From Rhodococcus sp. SBT000017 (GTDB lineage: Bacteria > Actinomycetota > Actinomycetes > Mycobacteriales > Mycobacteriaceae): 64,000 nt of DNA. Every line of letters begins with the position of its first letter. Position 1 is the stretch's first letter. Position numbers and translations under genes: made by a program. The notes under the pieces were generated by a model, which was not told the DNA's origin, made no database searches, and worked only from the letters and a program-made list of their open reading frames with translations. Location of the stretch: positions 71,628 to 135,627 of the forward strand of contig NZ_REFU01000004.1 of the NCBI RefSeq assembly GCF_003688915.1. The letters are read 5' to 3'. Shown here in pieces: positions 1-8,446 of the stretch.

Positions 1-156
1 GGTCCAACTTGTCGTGGACGTCGCGGAATCGAAAGTGCCGAATCATGTACTCGCTCTACATGAAGACCCGAGACAGGAACCAGCAGCAGCAGGCTCGGAC
101 ACCGCATACGAGGAGCCGCACCAGGCGGTCACCGGTGAGTACGCGGAGGCAACACG

Positions 157-668
157 ATGACACAGCAACGAGCCATCGAGACCTGGGCCGCAGTCCTTAC
201 CGCGGCCGCGCACGAGTTCGCCGACCGCGGGTCAAGCCCGGTGACGATCGAGTCGTCATCATCGACATCGACGGCGTCCTGGCCGACCTCGCCTAGGCCA
301 TCGACGGTCTCGGCTACACCATCGTCTACTCCACCACCCGACCCCGCTACACCCGGAACGCCTCGGGGCTCTGGCTCACCACCAAAGACTTCCCAACCGG
401 AAAAGCCATGTTCACCAGGCCCGAAACCCCGGCCGGACGGCACCCACAACCGGCCTGGAAGACCAAGATTTCCCACGCCCGAGCCGTCACACACCAACAC
501 CGCGCATGGCTACGGGCTTTCATCGACGACGAATCGGCCATGCTCGCCAAACTCACCGCCGCCGAAATCCCCGCCGTCGACGCGCACACACTCGCGGGCC
601 TGACAACAACAGAACTGCGCACAGCACTGGAAGCGCCGACGGCACCCACGACTGGTCGACCGGCCTGA
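157..668 (+). pseudogene. HAD-type polynucleotide phosphatase-like gene, frame-disrupted
   Basis: An ATG at 157 sits 7 bases after a good GGAGG ribosome site. It opens a frame (MTQQRAIETWAAV...) that loses register near 228 in a GGG run. The next frame carries a HAD motif I (VVIIDIDGVLADL), then meets an in-frame TAG at 294-296. The same frame continues to 668 with GYTIVYSTTRP (motif II-like) and FIDDE. This resembles the phosphatase half of phage/plasmid polynucleotide kinase-phosphatases. The spacing between motif I and motif II is short, so an internal deletion is likely. Either a decayed gene or one with sequence errors; the family call rests only on these motifs. Confidence 0.55.
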
Positions 669-714
669 CAGAACTAACATCAACGACCCATCGCGACGAC
701 GAGAGAGAGCACGA

Positions 715-1230
715 GTGCGAAACCCGTTCAGCCGCCGCGGGACTACCCCGACAGAACCAGCACCCGACCCGACCACGACGCAGGCCGAAACCGGTCCGCT
801 GCCTCCGGCCGACAGGGAACGCGTGCAGCGGTTCATCGCTCATTTCGACAACAGCAAACCGTTCACGGTGCCGGACATCACCGACTGGCAGCACTGGCAC
901 GACGGCAAACTAGTGCCCTGGTACATCACCCTCATGCTCGACCACGGCAGGAACAGCGGCCCCGCAGTCGACATCGCCTGCAAAGCCAAAGAACCAGCAG
1001 TGGACCGATGGGAAGCCGGCGTGCTCTACCCGACCTGGGAACAGGCCGTCGCCCTCGCCGAACTCGTCGGGGTACGTGTCCGCGACCTTGCAAACCCCGA
1101 GGCGGCGCCACAACACCACGACAACCGCCCCCTCACCCGAAAAGAAGGAATGGCGATCCTGTCCTTCGAGCCCGACGCTGTACGTGAGGCCACGGCCACG
1201 CAACCCGCACCGCCGGCCGACCTCATTTGA
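715..1230 (+). CDS. hypothetical protein with XRE-like helix-turn-helix segment
   Basis: A 171-residue protein with a GTG start preceded by a purine-rich GAGAGAGAG stretch. The C-terminal half reads like a regulator helix-turn-helix (WEAGVLYPTWEQAVALAEL, then GVRVRDL), as in XRE-type proteins that select a position in a W-E-x-G-x2-P-T context. The N-terminal 50 residues are proline- and threonine-rich and probably disordered. It lies 46 bases after the damaged HAD gene in the same direction. DNA binding is an inference from one motif; no partner or target is visible. Confidence 0.6.
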   Translation: MRNPFSRRGTTPTEPAPDPTTTQAETGPLPPADRERVQRFIAHFDNSKPFTVPDITDWQHWHDGKLVPWYITLMLDHGRNSGPAVDIACKAKEPAVDRWEAGVLYPTWEQAVALAELVGVRVRDLANPEAAPQHHDNRPLTRKEGMAILSFEPDAVREATATQPAPPADLI

Positions 1231-1294
1231 AACATCGGTCGAGGCGCGTCGACTGGCCCATGACCCGGCCACAACGTCGGTACGATCTGCGTTC

Positions 1295-1651
1295 ATGGCA
1301 GACGATCAAGGCACCAGCGCACAAGCACAGCGACATGTCGTAGAGGGCCCACGGTGGGTGACCGACGTCGAACTCGTCAGTGAGTGGGGCTTCAAACCCG
1401 AAGCCCTCGAAACCCTGTTCGGAGAGCCGACCCCCGGGCCCGACGGCCAACCGTCGTGGCTGGTCAATCACGTCCTGCACGTCGACCAAACCGTCATCAA
1501 ACCCGCCGCAGACCTACTCGAGTCGAGCCTCCAACCGGTCGACCTCGCAGACCACTTCGACAACCTCGACCTTCGCTCCGGATTCAAAGCTCGACCTAAC
1601 GTAGCGCAGGCACGTCAGATGCTCGATGCTCTCGCGAAATCTGAAAACTGA
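1295..1651 (+). CDS. hypothetical protein, 118 aa
   Basis: The ATG at 1295 was chosen because a TACGAT box (1281-1286) lies only 8 bases upstream, which suggests a leaderless transcript. The frame also stays open further upstream without a better start. The sequence is acidic and soluble, with no membrane segment. The central part (WVTDVELVSEWGF, later NVAQARQMLDALAKSEN) may be helical. I do not recognise the family. The next gene begins 18 bases downstream. Confidence 0.6.
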   Translation: MADDQGTSAQAQRHVVEGPRWVTDVELVSEWGFKPEALETLFGEPTPGPDGQPSWLVNHVLHVDQTVIKPAADLLESSLQPVDLADHFDNLDLRSGFKARPNVAQARQMLDALAKSEN

Positions 1652-1668
1652 TCGCGCGGCGTCTGACC

Positions 1669-2055
1669 GTGCTGGTCCTGGCCGCGTCAGCAATCATCTG
1701 TGGCGTCTTGGCATCTCCTACATCCCAGGACCAAGGAGGAGCGAATGCTGAATCGTGGTCCGAAAACTTTCTGAAGTGGCATCAGGGTCCCCTGCTCACC
1801 CTCGTCGCAGTGGCCGTGGCTATCGCGATACTCGTTCCACTTCGAGCTCGCGGCGGGCGAATCGTCGCGAGATGGTGTGCAGTAGTTGTCCTTGGGTGCG
1901 GGTTCGTGAAGGCACCGTGGATTCTGGGTGCGCTCATGTACATGGCGTTCAACAGCGGAGCGGGTCTTGCCGCGTTATGCGCTGTTTTGTTGTGGGCGAC
2001 TTCTATAGCGATCCTGGTCTGTGTAGCGAAGCGGAGTCCTATCAGCCAGTCTTGA
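1669..2055 (+). CDS. small integral membrane protein
   Basis: A 128-residue protein with a GTG start. An N-terminal hydrophobic stretch (LVLAASAIICGVL) could be a signal anchor. Three more hydrophobic segments follow: LLTLVAVAVAIAILVPL, AVVVLGCGFVKAPWILGALMYMAF and AALCAVLLWATSIAILVCV. The C-terminus is short and basic (AKRSPISQS). This predicts a four-helix membrane protein of unknown function. It lies close behind the preceding hypothetical gene and may be cotranscribed. Confidence 0.5.
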   Translation: MLVLAASAIICGVLASPTSQDQGGANAESWSENFLKWHQGPLLTLVAVAVAIAILVPLRARGGRIVARWCAVVVLGCGFVKAPWILGALMYMAFNSGAGLAALCAVLLWATSIAILVCVAKRSPISQS

Positions 2056-2534
2056 TCCGACCACGACAGACCCCCGCAGCGTCACAGACACGGGATTCAG
2101 CCTGCTACACGCACGTCAGCGGGTCTGATCGATTCACGAGTGTCGGTCTTGCCGGCTCCGCTGTCCGGGCGTGTGTGAACACCGACTTTCTGCCGCCCAC
2201 AAAATTCGTCCATCCGGGCGCCAGGTCGATGATGCCAGCCAAGGAGATGAGCAAGCCCCCTCGGATAACGACTACGCAAAGCGCACTGTTGGCCGAGCAG
2301 CTTGGGGCGCACAGCTACTTCCATCGGGTCATCCTGCCTCAGCGGCTTCCTGTGGGTTCAACCGTGCGTTTTGACCATCGACATAACGGATGTCCTGCTC
2401 AGTCTGCTCGATGCTGGGTCGCGGGCCTTGCTTCGGACGGCACCGGCCCCGGGTCTCTACACCTGGGCGGCCAGAACCACTATCTGGTCTTCTTCATCGA
2501 CGAGGTGGCCAGCGGTTCGGTTGAGACCCAATGA
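2056..2534. other. no convincing gene
   Basis: Several overlapping open frames exist here, but none has a ribosome site, recognisable motif or continuous actinobacterial codon pattern. It separates the membrane protein gene from the truncated ATPase gene and may be debris from rearrangement. Confidence 0.4.
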
Positions 2535-2849
2535 TCAGACGTCGTCTGGACTGTGGTCAGTGCTGGTCAAGTGCCGTAAATAGCGTTCGGGATTGCTGAG
2601 GAAACTCCTGGTCAGCCGAACTGGCTGCGCGTCATCGTAGTCAGTGAGCGCGATAGCGCCGTCGTCGGAGATCTCGTAGATCGTGGCACCTGGTAGTGCA
2701 AGCAGGATCGGTGAGTGGGTGGCGATCACGACCTGGCATCGGAGCGCGACAAGGTCGGCCAGTCGCGTGAGCACAGCCAGGCATGCTCTTCGTCGAAGGC
2801 ATGAGCCGCGCGGTCCGAGTGCGGCGCGCCTAGACACCGGCTCGCTCAA
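2535..2849 (-). pseudogene. C-terminal remnant of an AAA/ABC-type ATPase
   Basis: About 104 codons remain. They contain the D-loop/H-loop region VVIATHSPILLALPGA, then ISDDGAIALTDYDD and a terminal FLSNPERYLRHL, typical of the small standalone predicted ATPases related to SMC/RecF. Walker A, the Q-loop and most of the signature region are missing, so the protein cannot be functional. The reading frame abuts the start of the oppositely oriented SIR2 gene. The defence operon may therefore have landed in, or replaced part of, this ATPase gene. Confidence 0.65.
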
Positions 2850-2888
2850 GCCGTCTCGGGCGCAGGTTCATCTTGACATGATGAACCT

Positions 2889-4331
2889 GTGCCCATCACA
2901 CACGCTGAGTTTGTTGACCGTTTCGGATCGGCCATCCTCGCCGGCAACGCAGCTATTTTCGTTGGAGCCGGGCTGTCGCGTGCGGCCGGTTTCCCCGACT
3001 GGGGCGGCTTGCTCGCGCCGCTTCAGGAACGATGCGGGATACCTCCGCATAGCGACCTTCCCTTGGTCGCGGAATACATCGAACAGGATGTCGCAAATGG
3101 TGGGAGGGGTGCGCTGGAAGATCACATCCTGAAGATCATCACCGCTACCGCACCGACGCCGACGCGAGCTCATTTGGATATGCAAAAACTGCCTGTGAAG
3201 GAAATCTGGACGACCAATTACGACACTCTCCTAGAGCATTCCATACCGGATGCAGTAGTGATTGCGGGCGAGGACGAAATTCATAGCATCGCGTCGCGGC
3301 GCAAAGCCATCATCAAGATGCACGGAAGTATCGGGTTGGACAACACCTGGCAGCAGCCCCCTGTGGTCACGCGCTCCGACTACGAGCGGTACGAAGTCGA
3401 TCATCCGCGCACCTGGACCGTGCTCCGGTCGTCGTACATGAGTCGTAGTCTGTTGTTCCTCGGGTTCAGCTTCACTGACCCCAACATCGAGATCCTTCTG
3501 CGGCTGGCGAGGACTCTCGGAACAGCAACCGGTGACCGCCACGTGGCCATCATGAAGCCTCCGACCGACCCGAGCGACTTGCGGCTTTACGAACTTCGTG
3601 CCGCAGATCTCGAAGCGAGCGGTGTGACGATTTGCCAGATCGATGACCATAACGAGATTCCCACCTTGCTTGCCGCCCTGGTACTCCGCACTCGGCCGCC
3701 CCAGGTCTTCGTCGCGGGGAGCGCCAACCTGCCGAATCCGACGCCCGAAGAGGAAGATGAGGTCGTCGGCTCCTGGTGCGCCGCAGTCGCAACGCAGCTC
3801 GCAGACGAGACTGCATGGACAATAGCCAGCCTTGGTGGACGCGCAGGCTGGTGTGTTTCCCGCGATACAGCTCGATTGCGACGAGACGAAGAGACCTATG
3901 AGCCAGATTCGTTGGTCATCCACTTCCGCGGAAAGAATCAACCGCCGGTCACCCTTGAGGAGAGGGTTGGAACGTCGATCTACTCCGACCTTGAGCGTGA
4001 GCAACTTGTCGCCGCCGTCCTCGACCAGAGTAGGGCTTTGCTTGCGATATGCGGTGGAAGTAAAACCGCCGAAGAAATCGAATGGGCCGCTCATCGACGG
4101 GTCGCCGTCATACCTATCGCAGGATCGGGGGGTGCGGCTGAACGGTACTGGAACGACCACAGGTCGGATCCTCCCGATATCGGCAGCCGGCCGACCGACC
4201 CGCGCACGTGGGAGTTGCTCGCTTCACCCGACCCGACTACAGCAGCGCGCGCCGCCAAGCGGCTGCTGTTGCAAGCCATGTACGAGGGTGACGGCACTAA
4301 ACTTAAGAGGAATGTCGGAGCGGGTTCGTAG
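2889..4331 (+). CDS. SIR2-SLOG two-domain protein (ThsA-like architecture), putative NAD-consuming effector
   Basis: A 480-residue protein. Residues 1-265 form a SIR2-type NAD-binding domain: GAGLS at 26-30, TTNYD at 108-112, a probable catalytic His in KMHGS (H145) and GFSFTDPN at 192-199. Residues 270-465 form a second Rossmann-like unit (QVFVAGSANLP, IASLGGRAG, ICGGSKTAEEIEWAA, VAVIPIAGSGG), best read as a SLOG nucleotide-sensing domain. SIR2 plus SLOG is the architecture of the Thoeris effector ThsA, which degrades NAD when a nucleotide signal binds SLOG. No TIR-type signal synthase is nearby. The next two genes encode another SLOG protein and a PRTase. The GTG start lacks a clear ribosome site, so the exact N-terminus is uncertain. 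Confidence 0.82.
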   Translation: MPITHAEFVDRFGSAILAGNAAIFVGAGLSRAAGFPDWGGLLAPLQERCGIPPHSDLPLVAEYIEQDVANGGRGALEDHILKIITATAPTPTRAHLDMQKLPVKEIWTTNYDTLLEHSIPDAVVIAGEDEIHSIASRRKAIIKMHGSIGLDNTWQQPPVVTRSDYERYEVDHPRTWTVLRSSYMSRSLLFLGFSFTDPNIEILLRLARTLGTATGDRHVAIMKPPTDPSDLRLYELRAADLEASGVTICQIDDHNEIPTLLAALVLRTRPPQVFVAGSANLPNPTPEEEDEVVGSWCAAVATQLADETAWTIASLGGRAGWCVSRDTARLRRDEETYEPDSLVIHFRGKNQPPVTLEERVGTSIYSDLEREQLVAAVLDQSRALLAICGGSKTAEEIEWAAHRRVAVIPIAGSGGAAERYWNDHRSDPPDIGSRPTDPRTWELLASPDPTTAARAAKRLLLQAMYEGDGTKLKRNVGAGS

Positions 4332-4341
4332 AGTAGTGAGC

Positions 4342-5250
4342 ATGACCTCGGACCCACGTATACGCCACACGGCAGTCGTTATGGCGGCGATGGAAATTTT
4401 GCCAGCCCAACCCAGCGACCTCACCGGCATCTTGCGGGATCCTGACCAGTTCCGATCGCTTGTGGACCGAGAAAGTCACGCCGACAACTCGGACCTCTTG
4501 AAATATTTGCTTGAAGGTATCGATCAAGCACGCGTGGAACATTGGCATAAATGCCTTGATCAGTTGGTCGCAGACGGCGTCGCAACGCCGGTACTCGCGG
4601 CGGACCTGTCGGGCGAGTCCGCGTACCCTTACCGATTGCTCCAGTGCTGGGACGCCCCGCCTGTATTGTTCGCAACGGCAACTCCCATAGAACGCGACCG
4701 CTCGCACCGTACCGTTGCAATCATTGGAAGCCGTAAGACCAGCGACGAGACGCTCACGGCTGCGCACCAGCTTGGTGCGGATCTGGCGAGGGCAGGCGTC
4801 AGCGTTGTCTCGGGCTTAGCGCTGGGGGTCGATGCTGCCGCGCATGAAGGTGCCTTGGCGGCTAACGGTCACACGATCGCAGTCCTTGGAACGGGTATTA
4901 GGCAGGTCTATCCAGCGCAGAACGAACAGCTCGCTGAACGAATACGGCACACCGGTAGCCTCGTGTCGCAGTTCGCGCCGAGTGCCCCGCGAACACGGTC
5001 TTCGTTCCTTCAACGTAACAACGTGATTGCCGGTCTCAGCGACGTAAGTGTCGTGATGGCAGGCGAGGAGCGTAGCGGCAGCAACCATGAGATCAGACAG
5101 GCAATGGGATACGGCCGAACTGTTCTGATGTGGAAGCCGAGCCTCGACAAACAACCGTGGGCTCGACAATTGTCGGAAAGCGGCCGCGCCAGCTTCATTC
5201 AGAGCGCGAACGACGTGTTCTCCGTGCTCGACGCTGCGAGCAACGAATGA
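4342..5250 (+). CDS. DprA-like SLOG (LOG/Smf-type) protein in defence operon
   Basis: A 302-residue protein. A helical N-terminus (1-90) is followed by the DprA fold: AYPYRLL...DAPPVLF (95-110), VAIIGSRKTS (125-134), VVSGLALGVDAAAHEGAL (155-172), VLGTGIRQVYPAQN (181-194) and RNNVIAGLSDVSVVMAG (225-241). Classical DprA loads RecA during transformation. This copy lacks the usual C-terminal winged helix and has SQF where DprA proteins usually have SE. It follows the SIR2-SLOG gene by 10 bases; an upstream ATG at 4312 would instead overlap it. It is coupled to the PRTase gene by an ATGA overlap. The context suggests a nucleotide-binding sensor or processing role in conflict more than competence. 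An IS or phage DprA is a less likely reading. Confidence 0.8.
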   Translation: MTSDPRIRHTAVVMAAMEILPAQPSDLTGILRDPDQFRSLVDRESHADNSDLLKYLLEGIDQARVEHWHKCLDQLVADGVATPVLAADLSGESAYPYRLLQCWDAPPVLFATATPIERDRSHRTVAIIGSRKTSDETLTAAHQLGADLARAGVSVVSGLALGVDAAAHEGALAANGHTIAVLGTGIRQVYPAQNEQLAERIRHTGSLVSQFAPSAPRTRSSFLQRNNVIAGLSDVSVVMAGEERSGSNHEIRQAMGYGRTVLMWKPSLDKQPWARQLSESGRASFIQSANDVFSVLDAASNE

Positions 5251-5996
5251 TCAAGGACCTCGATAGTCGGCTCTTGGAATTATCGGATGCGGCCACGACG
5301 GACCTCGTTGCGCCACCGGTTGACGACCAGGATTACACGTGTGGCCGCTGCAGAACCTACACCGACCGACTGTCCAGCGACTGCTGGAACTGTGTGCAGA
5401 ACCGGCAGAGGCTCGGATCTCCGTCATTGCGCTTGGACATGATCTCGCTCTACAAAAAACCCTCTCATCTACGAGATCTACTGACGCAGTACAAAGGCAG
5501 AACAGATGGAAGTGAACCGTACATCGAAGAATATGTGCCTGTCGTACAGGCGTTGATCGCGCGCTTTCTTCATGAGCACGGTGCGCGCATCCAGAGCCGC
5601 GAGCCAATCGACGTAATTTCGTTCGTACCTTCGACCAGTCGGCCCAGACCGCACCCGCTGCAGGCAGTGCTGGGCGAACTTCAACTAGAGGTTCCGGTGG
5701 AAGCCCTCCTCGAACGTGGGACCGGTCAGCTTGATTACAACAAGCCATCCACCGATGCATTCGTAGCATCGAAAAGTCAACACAGCAGGGTGTACTTGAT
5801 TGATGATGTGTACACCACGGGTGCACGTATTAATAGTGCCGCTGCCGCTCTGAGATCTGCGGGATTCACCGTTGCGGGGGCTTTCGTGATAGCTCGGAGA
5901 GTTAACATCGGATACAAGAAAAGTCCGGAGTTCTGGTCTACTCAAGAAGGCAAAGAATTTTCTTGGAAAACAAGTCCGATAGTAAGCGGCATGTGA
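5247..5996 (+). CDS. zinc-ribbon phosphoribosyltransferase (ComF-like) in defence operon
   Basis: A 249-residue protein starting in the ATGA shared with the DprA-like stop. A zinc ribbon lies at the N-terminus (CGRC at 32-35, CWNC at 46-49). A type I PRTase fold ends in the PRPP-binding loop VYLIDDVYTTGAR (182-194). ComF family members share the Cys4 ribbon plus PRTase layout and are linked to DprA in competence. Here the gene is locked to a DprA-like and a SIR2-SLOG gene. An attractive inference is that it makes or modifies a nucleotide or ribosylated ligand for the SLOG domains. Substrate unknown. The local sequence is noticeably more AT-rich than its neighbours, which suggests recent transfer. 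Confidence 0.8.
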   Translation: MIKDLDSRLLELSDAATTDLVAPPVDDQDYTCGRCRTYTDRLSSDCWNCVQNRQRLGSPSLRLDMISLYKKPSHLRDLLTQYKGRTDGSEPYIEEYVPVVQALIARFLHEHGARIQSREPIDVISFVPSTSRPRPHPLQAVLGELQLEVPVEALLERGTGQLDYNKPSTDAFVASKSQHSRVYLIDDVYTTGARINSAAAALRSAGFTVAGAFVIARRVNIGYKKSPEFWSTQEGKEFSWKTSPIVSGM

Positions 5997-6102
5997 GATA
6001 GTCTCAAAAATTGAATAGATTGCCCTCCCGCACTGCGGTTATGTGACAATTTGCTTTGTCGACGACTAGAATTTCGGTCTCAACAGCTGATGGCGAAGCG
6101 CG

Positions 6103-6637
6103 CTATTTCAGATATCGGTACAGCGTCGACCGCGAGACACCCACGACGTCTCGGATATCGGCCAGTGACATACCGCCGTCACGCATTCGCTTGGCTTGCT
6201 TGATCTTCGCGTCTGACATCGAGCGCGGCCGTCCACCCAACCTGCCCTGCGCACGGGCGGACGCCAACCCGAGCTGAGTGCGCTCCCGAATCAAGTTGCG
6301 CTCGAACTCAGCCAGCGCCCCGAAAATCGAGTAGATCAACTTCCCACCAGAGGTTGTCGTGTCGATCGACTCCGTCAACGACCGAAAACCCACACCATCG
6401 GATTCGAGATCCTCGACCGTCTGCAGCAGGTGGGGCAGTGATCGTCCAAGTCGATCGAGTCGCCACACCACGAGAGTGTCCCCGGACCGCAGATGCGAGA
6501 CCAGATTCGACAACTCAGGCCGCGACGTCGTCGCACCGCTCGCCGTCTCCACCCATACTCGCGAACACCCAGCGGCGCTCAGAGCGTTCCTCTGCGCGTC
6601 GACGCTCTGCTCGGCCGTCGACACCCTCGCGTACCCC
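6103..6637 (-). pseudogene. serine recombinase/resolvase, 5' end lost to transposon insertion
   Basis: The frame encodes a Tn3-type resolvase: YARVSTAEQS with the catalytic Ser, GDTLVVWRLDRLGRS, FGALAEFERNLIRERT and a C-terminal helix-turn-helix (MSLADIRDVVGVSRSTLYRYLK). It reads in frame up to GYARVST, but immediately upstream lies the end of the TniABQ element and two in-frame stops. No normal start remains. A GTG at the Val of ARVST (6624) could start a 173-residue product lacking the first beta strand, probably inactive. The second resolvase in this window (39075-39695) shows the sequence that is missing here. Confidence 0.8.
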
Positions 6638-6661
6638 TGTCAGTTTCAGAAGTGGGCGTCA
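6638..6661. repeat. left terminal inverted repeat of the TniABQ transposon
   Basis: The sequence TGTCAGTTTCAGAAG at the break in the resolvase gene closely resembles the outer ends of Tn402/Tn5053 elements as I remember them (TGTCATTTTCAGAAGACGACTGCA). A second, oppositely oriented half, TCAGAAGACGACTGCA, lies on the minus strand at about 6689-6706, consistent with the multiple TniA-binding repeats of this family. I did not find a matching right end with a 5-bp duplication (expected acccc). Confidence 0.6.
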
Positions 6662-6765
6662 TAAATTCCTGGGGTTTCACCTCTGATTGCAGTCGTCTTC
6701 TGACATTCTGAGTGCAGGAGTGGGCTTCACAATCGGTCACCTGGGTTAGGTGTTCGGAGGCTGCG

Positions 6766-8442
6766 ATGGATGCGGACAAGTTCGACGTCGTAGAGGCGGG
6801 TGTGCTGACCGCGTCGGCCGAGCAGTGGGAGCAGGCACGGTCGCGGTTTGCGGTGCTCAGCGGGCTGTTGGATCGAGGCTCGGTCGGTGCCGCAGCGGTC
6901 GAGGATGCAGCAGAACAGTTGGGGGTCTCGGCCCGGCGTGTGTACGTGCTGTTGTCCCGGCTCCGGAATGGGGAAGGGGTGGTTACCGATCTGCTGGTCT
7001 CCGTGCCCGCAGGCGGACGTGGACGCTCCCGTGTGCCGGTCGAGGTGGAAGACGTGATCACCGAGCACATCAACCGTGAATTCCTGGCTCGCCAAAAGCT
7101 CAGTGTCGCTGCACTGCATCGGCGTATCGCGCTGGCCTGTCACCGCGCCGGACTCCCGATCCCAGCCCGCAACACAGTCAATGCCCGGATCGCAGCAATG
7201 CACCCAGGCCGTGTCGCACGCTCACGTGGCGGACCGGACGCCGCCAGGTCGCGGCAATCCGCGGGCGATGTCCCGCCGCCGGTGGCGGCCGTTCTCCAGC
7301 AAGTCCAGATCGATCACACCGTGGTTGATCTGATGATCGTCGACGAATACGACCGGGCACCGATCGGACGTCCTTACCTCACGATTGCCATCGATGTCTT
7401 CAGCCGCTGCGTGCCAGGCTTCGTGGTGACACTCGATCCTCCGTCCGCAGTGTCGGTCGGGCTATGTCTGGGCCGGGTGTGCTCGGACAAAAGCGTATGG
7501 ATCGACTCTCTGGGCCTCGGTGCGGATGTGCGATGGCCGATGGCCGGAAAGCCGCACCGCCTGTACGTCGACAACGCCTCCGAATTCAAAAGCGAAGCGT
7601 TACAACGCGGTTGCGAGCAACACGGAATCGACCTCGGCTACCGCCCACCCGGCAGGCCGCATTACGGCGGGATCGTCGAACGCATCATCGGCACCGTCAT
7701 GACTCAGGTTCACGAACTCCCCGGAACCACATTCTCGAACCCAACCCAGCGGGGCAGCTACGACTCGGATAGTAAGGCGGCGTTGACGTTACGAGAACTG
7801 GAACGCTGGCTGATCCTGGCGGTCGCGGCGTATCACGCAGAGGTGCACGCCAGCCTGCGGCAGAGTCCGGCTGCACAGTGGACCAGCAGCACCGGCACCG
7901 CTTTGTCGACGTCGACGGTGGTTGACGAGACCACATTCCTGGTGGACTTCCTTCCCGTCATCCGCCGTCGCCTGACCCGGACGGGGTTCGTCATCGACCA
8001 CATCCAGTACTTCTCGAACGCTCTGAAACCGTGGATCGCCCGACGAGAGACCTTGGGCCAGTTTGCGATCCGGCGGGACCCACGAGATTTGAGCAGGGTG
8101 TGGGTCCTGGACCCCGACAGCGGCGGCGGATACATCGAGGTGCCGTACCGGACGATGTCACATCCAGCGGTGACCTTGTGGGAGCATCGCGCAGCAGTGA
8201 CACGACTGCGCGAACACGGCCGAGCACATATCGACGAACACGCCTTGTTCTCGATGATCGACAAGATGCGAGAGATCGCTACATCGGCGCAGAAGGACAC
8301 CAGACGGGCTCGACGTAACCGCAGTCGTCGTGCGCACCTGAGCAGCGTCGTGACATCACCGAACGCGATGGGCCCGCCCGAGCTCGGCCCAGGCACCGAC
8401 GACGTGTCGGTTCCGATCTTCGACGACATCGAAGAATGGTGA
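6766..8442 (+). CDS. tniA: TniA-type DDE transposase
   Basis: A 558-residue Mu/Tn5053-type transposase. An N-terminal helix-turn-helix region (DAAEQLGVSARRVYVLLSRL) precedes an integrase core with catalytic acidic residues in VQIDHTVVD, YVDNASEF and GGIVERIIG (D, D, E). A C-terminal Mu beta-barrel-like part and an arginine-rich tail (TRRARRNRSRR) follow. The ATG at 6766 has a CGGAGG ribosome site 5 bases upstream; an upstream in-frame codon at 6712 has none. It is the first gene of the tniA-tniB-tniQ operon and lies 104 bases inside the inferred left end. It is intact and possibly active. Confidence 0.9.
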   Translation: MDADKFDVVEAGVLTASAEQWEQARSRFAVLSGLLDRGSVGAAAVEDAAEQLGVSARRVYVLLSRLRNGEGVVTDLLVSVPAGGRGRSRVPVEVEDVITEHINREFLARQKLSVAALHRRIALACHRAGLPIPARNTVNARIAAMHPGRVARSRGGPDAARSRQSAGDVPPPVAAVLQQVQIDHTVVDLMIVDEYDRAPIGRPYLTIAIDVFSRCVPGFVVTLDPPSAVSVGLCLGRVCSDKSVWIDSLGLGADVRWPMAGKPHRLYVDNASEFKSEALQRGCEQHGIDLGYRPPGRPHYGGIVERIIGTVMTQVHELPGTTFSNPTQRGSYDSDSKAALTLRELERWLILAVAAYHAEVHASLRQSPAAQWTSSTGTALSTSTVVDETTFLVDFLPVIRRRLTRTGFVIDHIQYFSNALKPWIARRETLGQFAIRRDPRDLSRVWVLDPDSGGGYIEVPYRTMSHPAVTLWEHRAAVTRLREHGRAHIDEHALFSMIDKMREIATSAQKDTRRARRNRSRRAHLSSVVTSPNAMGPPELGPGTDDVSVPIFDDIEEW

Positions 8443-8446
8443 AACG

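Noticed and set aside
1755-2534. 259-codon plus-strand frame
   Set aside because: Overlaps the membrane protein gene in another frame and has no recognisable segment.
3231-4160. 309-codon minus-strand frame
   Set aside because: Shadow of the SIR2-SLOG gene; composition is not protein-like.
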